Position numbers and translations under genes: made by a program. The notes beneath the pieces were generated by a model, which did not search any database, was not told the origin of the DNA, and worked only from the letters and a program-made list of their open reading frames with translations. Shown here piece by piece: positions 35,413-37,784 of a DNA stretch of 37,784 bases (within the stretch, counting starts at the first letter, position 1; every line of letters starts with the position of its first letter). Source of the stretch: an uncultured Peptoniphilus sp. (lineage in GTDB: Bacteria > Bacillota > Clostridia > Tissierellales > Peptoniphilaceae); contig NZ_CAMILN010000015.1 in the NCBI RefSeq assembly GCF_946222045.1, forward strand, positions 1-37,784. Direction: 5' to 3'.

Positions 35413-37440
35413 TTAGTCGATATTAAGTGAATCAACAGCATTATCAATTAATTCATCCTTAACAAGGTAAGGAAGTGTAATGTGTCCGTATTCATTATCT
35501 TCGTTAAATTCTTTAGATACTTCGATTGCGTGATCGTTTCTAGCCCAGTTACGTCTAGCAACACCACTCATAACGTCCCAAGTAAGTGAAAGTTTGATAA
35601 TTTCATCAACCATTTCAGATCCGTCAAGAACTAGACCGAATCCACCGTTAATTGATTTACCAATACCAACTCCACCACCGTTGTGAAGAGCAACTAGTGA
35701 CATACCTCTAGCACAGTTTCCTGCGAAACATTGAGTAGCCATGTCAGCCATTACATTAGAGCCATCTTTGATGTTAGAAGTTTCTCTAAATGGAGAGTCT
35801 GTACCAGACACGTCGTGGTGGTCACGACCCATCATAACAGGACCGATTTTTCCTTCTCTAACAAGTTCGTTGAATTTAAGAGCGATGTCAACTCTACCCT
35901 TAGCATCTTGGTAAAGTATTCTAGCTTGAGTACCAACAACTAATTGGTTCTTATCAGCATCTCTAATCCAGATATAGTTATCCATATCTTGGTATCTTCT
36001 GTCTTTATCAATACATTCCATTGCAGCGTGGTCAGTTGCAATTAAGTCTTCGTGTTTACCACTTAGGCAAACCCATCTGAATGGTCCATATCCATAGTCA
36101 AATAGAAGTGGTCCCATGATGTCTTCTACATAAGAAGGCCAAATGAATCCGTCTTTGTCGTCTTTGCCGTTCTTAGAAACTTCTTTAACTCCAGCATCGT
36201 AGATAGCTTTTAAGAAAGAGTTACCATAGTCGAAGAAGTAAGTTCCCTTAGAAGTAAGGCTCTTAATAACATCAAAGTGTTGTTTAAGAGTTTCATCAAC
36301 AAGTTCGTGAAATTTCTTTTTATCAGTTCTTAAAAGTTCAGTTCTTTCTTCAAAAGTAATTCCTACTGGACAGTATCCACCATTGTATGCGTTGTGGCAA
36401 GAAGTTTGGTCAGAAAGTAGGTCAATATGAACATTGTTTTCGTCCATATAGTGAAGAAGGTCTACGATATTACCGTGGAAGGCAATAGAAAGAGCTTCTT
36501 TCTTTTCAAGAGCGTCTTGAGCAAGTTTAACAGCTTCTTCAGGAGTTTCAGCAAGTTTCTTGATCCAGCCTTGTTCAAGTCTAGTTTCGATTCTTGAAAT
36601 ATCAACTTCAGCTATTATAGAAACAGCACCAGCGATATCTCCAGCCTTACCTTGAGCACCAGACATTCCGCCAAGTCCAGATGAAACGAATAATTTACCA
36701 GCTAAGTTATCTTTTTCGCTAAGACCTAATTTTAATCTACCAGCGTTAAGAATAGTGTTGTAAGTTCCGTGAACGATACCTTGTGGTCCAATGTACATCC
36801 AACCACCAGCAGTCATTTGTCCGTAGTTAGCAACGCCCATTTCTTCAGCAACTTCCCAGTCTTCAAGGTTATCATATTCACCAACCATAAGTCCGTTAGT
36901 GATTATAACTCTTGGAGAATTCTTTCTTGACTTAAATAGTCCAAGTGGGTGACCAGATTCCATTACAAGAGTTTCGTCGTCGTGCATAATTTCAAGATAT
37001 TGTTTAATTAGGTTGTATTGCATCCAGTCGTGACAAACTGAACCAGTTTCTCCATAAGTTACAAGTTCATATGGATATAAAGCAACATCAAAGTCTAAGT
37101 TGTTGTCAATCATTACTTGGAAAGCTTTACCAGCCACACAATTTCCTTTATATTCGTCAATTGGTTTACCGTAAATTCTTCCTTCTGGTCTGAATCTGTA
37201 TCCGTAGATTCTACCTCTAGTAGTAAGTTCTTCTAAAAATTCAGGAATTAATTCTTCATGATATTCTTCTGGGATATATCTTAGAGCATTTCTAAGAGCA
37301 ATTTTAGTTTGGTCTTTTGAAAGTCTAAATCCTCTATCAGGAGCTCTTCTAATTCCTTGTTCAAAAGATTTTTTTTCTGGAAGGTTCTTAATTTCTACCT
37401 TCATAATCTTTTGAACTTCTGCGTTATGATTATTTATCAC
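35413..37440 (-). CDS. hutU: Urocanate hydratase, long form
   Basis: HutU converts urocanate to imidazolonepropionate using a tightly bound NAD, the second step of histidine breakdown. The GTG at 37440 is chosen because TGGAGG lies nine bases upstream; an ATG at 37467 lies before that site. The resulting 675 residues are about 120 longer than the Bacillus/Pseudomonas enzyme, with extra sequence near the N-terminus and in the middle. Seen are the NAD-binding GLGGMSGAQGKAGDIAGA, MTAGGWMYIGPQGIVHGTYNT, DQTSCHNAYNGGYCPVG, and the urocanase signature GRDHHDVSGTDSPFRET followed by LHNGGGVGIGKSINGG. Codon use is biased like a highly expressed gene. hutH, hutI and ftcD are not in the window. Confidence 0.96.
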   Translation of the reverse strand: MINNHNAEVQKIMKVEIKNLPEKKSFEQGIRRAPDRGFRLSKDQTKIALRNALRYIPEEYHEELIPEFLEELTTRGRIYGYRFRPEGRIYGKPIDEYKGNCVAGKAFQVMIDNNLDFDVALYPYELVTYGETGSVCHDWMQYNLIKQYLEIMHDDETLVMESGHPLGLFKSRKNSPRVIITNGLMVGEYDNLEDWEVAEEMGVANYGQMTAGGWMYIGPQGIVHGTYNTILNAGRLKLGLSEKDNLAGKLFVSSGLGGMSGAQGKAGDIAGAVSIIAEVDISRIETRLEQGWIKKLAETPEEAVKLAQDALEKKEALSIAFHGNIVDLLHYMDENNVHIDLLSDQTSCHNAYNGGYCPVGITFEERTELLRTDKKKFHELVDETLKQHFDVIKSLTSKGTYFFDYGNSFLKAIYDAGVKEVSKNGKDDKDGFIWPSYVEDIMGPLLFDYGYGPFRWVCLSGKHEDLIATDHAAMECIDKDRRYQDMDNYIWIRDADKNQLVVGTQARILYQDAKGRVDIALKFNELVREGKIGPVMMGRDHHDVSGTDSPFRETSNIKDGSNVMADMATQCFAGNCARGMSLVALHNGGGVGIGKSINGGFGLVLDGSEMVDEIIKLSLTWDVMSGVARRNWARNDHAIEVSKEFNEDNEYGHITLPYLVKDELIDNAVDSLNID

Positions 37441-37465
37441 TTTTATCAACCTCCATTTAATAGTC

Positions 37466-37494
37466 ATTATAAATTAAAAATTTTAAAAAGTAAA
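37466..37494 (-). promoter_or_regulatory. hutU promoter
   Basis: On the minus strand TTTACT (37494-37489), a 17-bp spacer and consensus TATAAT (37471-37466). The predicted start puts the ATG at 37467 outside the transcript, supporting the GTG start. Confidence 0.65.
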
Positions 37495-37784
37495 TACATA
37501 GGGAAATTAATTTCCTAAAAAATTTAAAATATCCTAAAAAAGTAAGGGATTTTTCTAAATTGCCTTGAAAACACAAGTATCAAGGACATATATCCCTAAA
37601 AAAAGTGGTTAATTTAACATGGTAAACTAAAGAAATGAATCGTTTGCAAAATTCATGTAAAATAAGATGAGTTTAGTCAGTTAAAAGTTTCTTTTATGTA
37701 AAAATTAAAATTATAGATTTTTAATCTTTTAAAATAAATAAAAGCTTATGAAAAATATTGATTAAAAATACTATAATATAAAAG
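37495..37784. other. AT-rich region upstream of hutU, no gene seen
   Basis: About 290 bp without an open frame. It contains one short inverted repeat, CCTTGA (37563-37568) and TCAAGG (37580-37585), which could be a regulatory site or chance. The window ends here. Confidence 0.4.

Noticed and set aside
37441..37467. ATG start for hutU at 37467
   Set aside because: The ribosome site TGGAGG lies downstream of it and the -10 box overlaps it, so the GTG at 37440 is the better start.
1..37784. CRISPR arrays, tRNA or rRNA genes, or a replication origin
   Set aside because: No regularly spaced repeats, cloverleaf-like sequences, rRNA motifs or DnaA-box clusters were found on either strand.

Overview
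The window is AT-rich, dense low-GC Gram-positive DNA: strong AGGAGG-type ribosome sites, frequent TTG/GTG starts, short intergenic gaps and rho-independent terminators. A fused NfnAB-like flavoenzyme, a TAXI-type TRAP transporter, a long-form urocanate hydratase, a possible 2-hydroxyglutarate-type dehydrogenase, an NhaC antiporter and ECF-type thiamine salvage together suggest an anaerobic, amino-acid-fermenting Firmicute, most like the Peptoniphilaceae/Tissierellia (Peptoniphilus, Anaerococcus and relatives). The genus is inferred from gene content and was not tested by a search.

Layout. 1-1.4 kb: the integrase end of a Tn916-family conjugative transposon. 1.5-3.4 kb: panC coupled to a BASS-family (PanS-like) transporter, with no panB, panD or panE in view. 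3.4-7.8 kb: a rearranged accessory island between a cupin gene and the nfn gene. It holds two different cargoes, an XRE regulator/membrane-protein pair and an ABC-F ribosome-protection gene with a leader peptide. Partial copies of both flanking genes are fused head to tail in the middle. 7.8-12.3 kb: nfn fusion and proBA. 12.8-16.5 kb: TAXI-TRAP operon (receptor, DUF1850, fused permease) behind a near-consensus promoter. 16.9-18.8 kb: a TraX-family gene split exactly at a -1 slippery heptamer, then a 2-hydroxyacid dehydrogenase. 19.3-20.3 kb: a secreted glycine-zipper protein overlapping a small membrane protein, a candidate bacteriocin/immunity-like pair. 20.5-22.1 kb: a membrane-anchored MutS-like ATPase. 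22.2-25.6 kb: an operon of a histidine phosphatase, a thioredoxin-reductase-like flavoprotein and a cytoplasmic arylsulfotransferase-fold/thioredoxin fusion. 25.6-30.3 kb: HAD phosphatase, dinB, FNT channel, NhaC antiporter and apt. 30.4-34.8 kb: thiamine locus with two TPP riboswitches (thiC; thiW-thiD-thiM/thiE fusion). 34.8-37.5 kb: LURP-one-like protein and hutU.

How the genes work together. Histidine would enter through urocanate hydratase towards glutamate. Proline is made from glutamate by ProBA. Nfn balances NADH, NADPH and ferredoxin. Vitamin supply looks partly salvage-based: pantothenate from imported pantoate or ketopantoate, and thiamine from de novo HMP plus salvaged thiazole. 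The points most worth a second look are the two-cargo island at 4.1-7.9 kb, the ABC-F leader, the arylsulfotransferase-thioredoxin operon, the secreted protein/membrane partner pair and the TraX frameshift.
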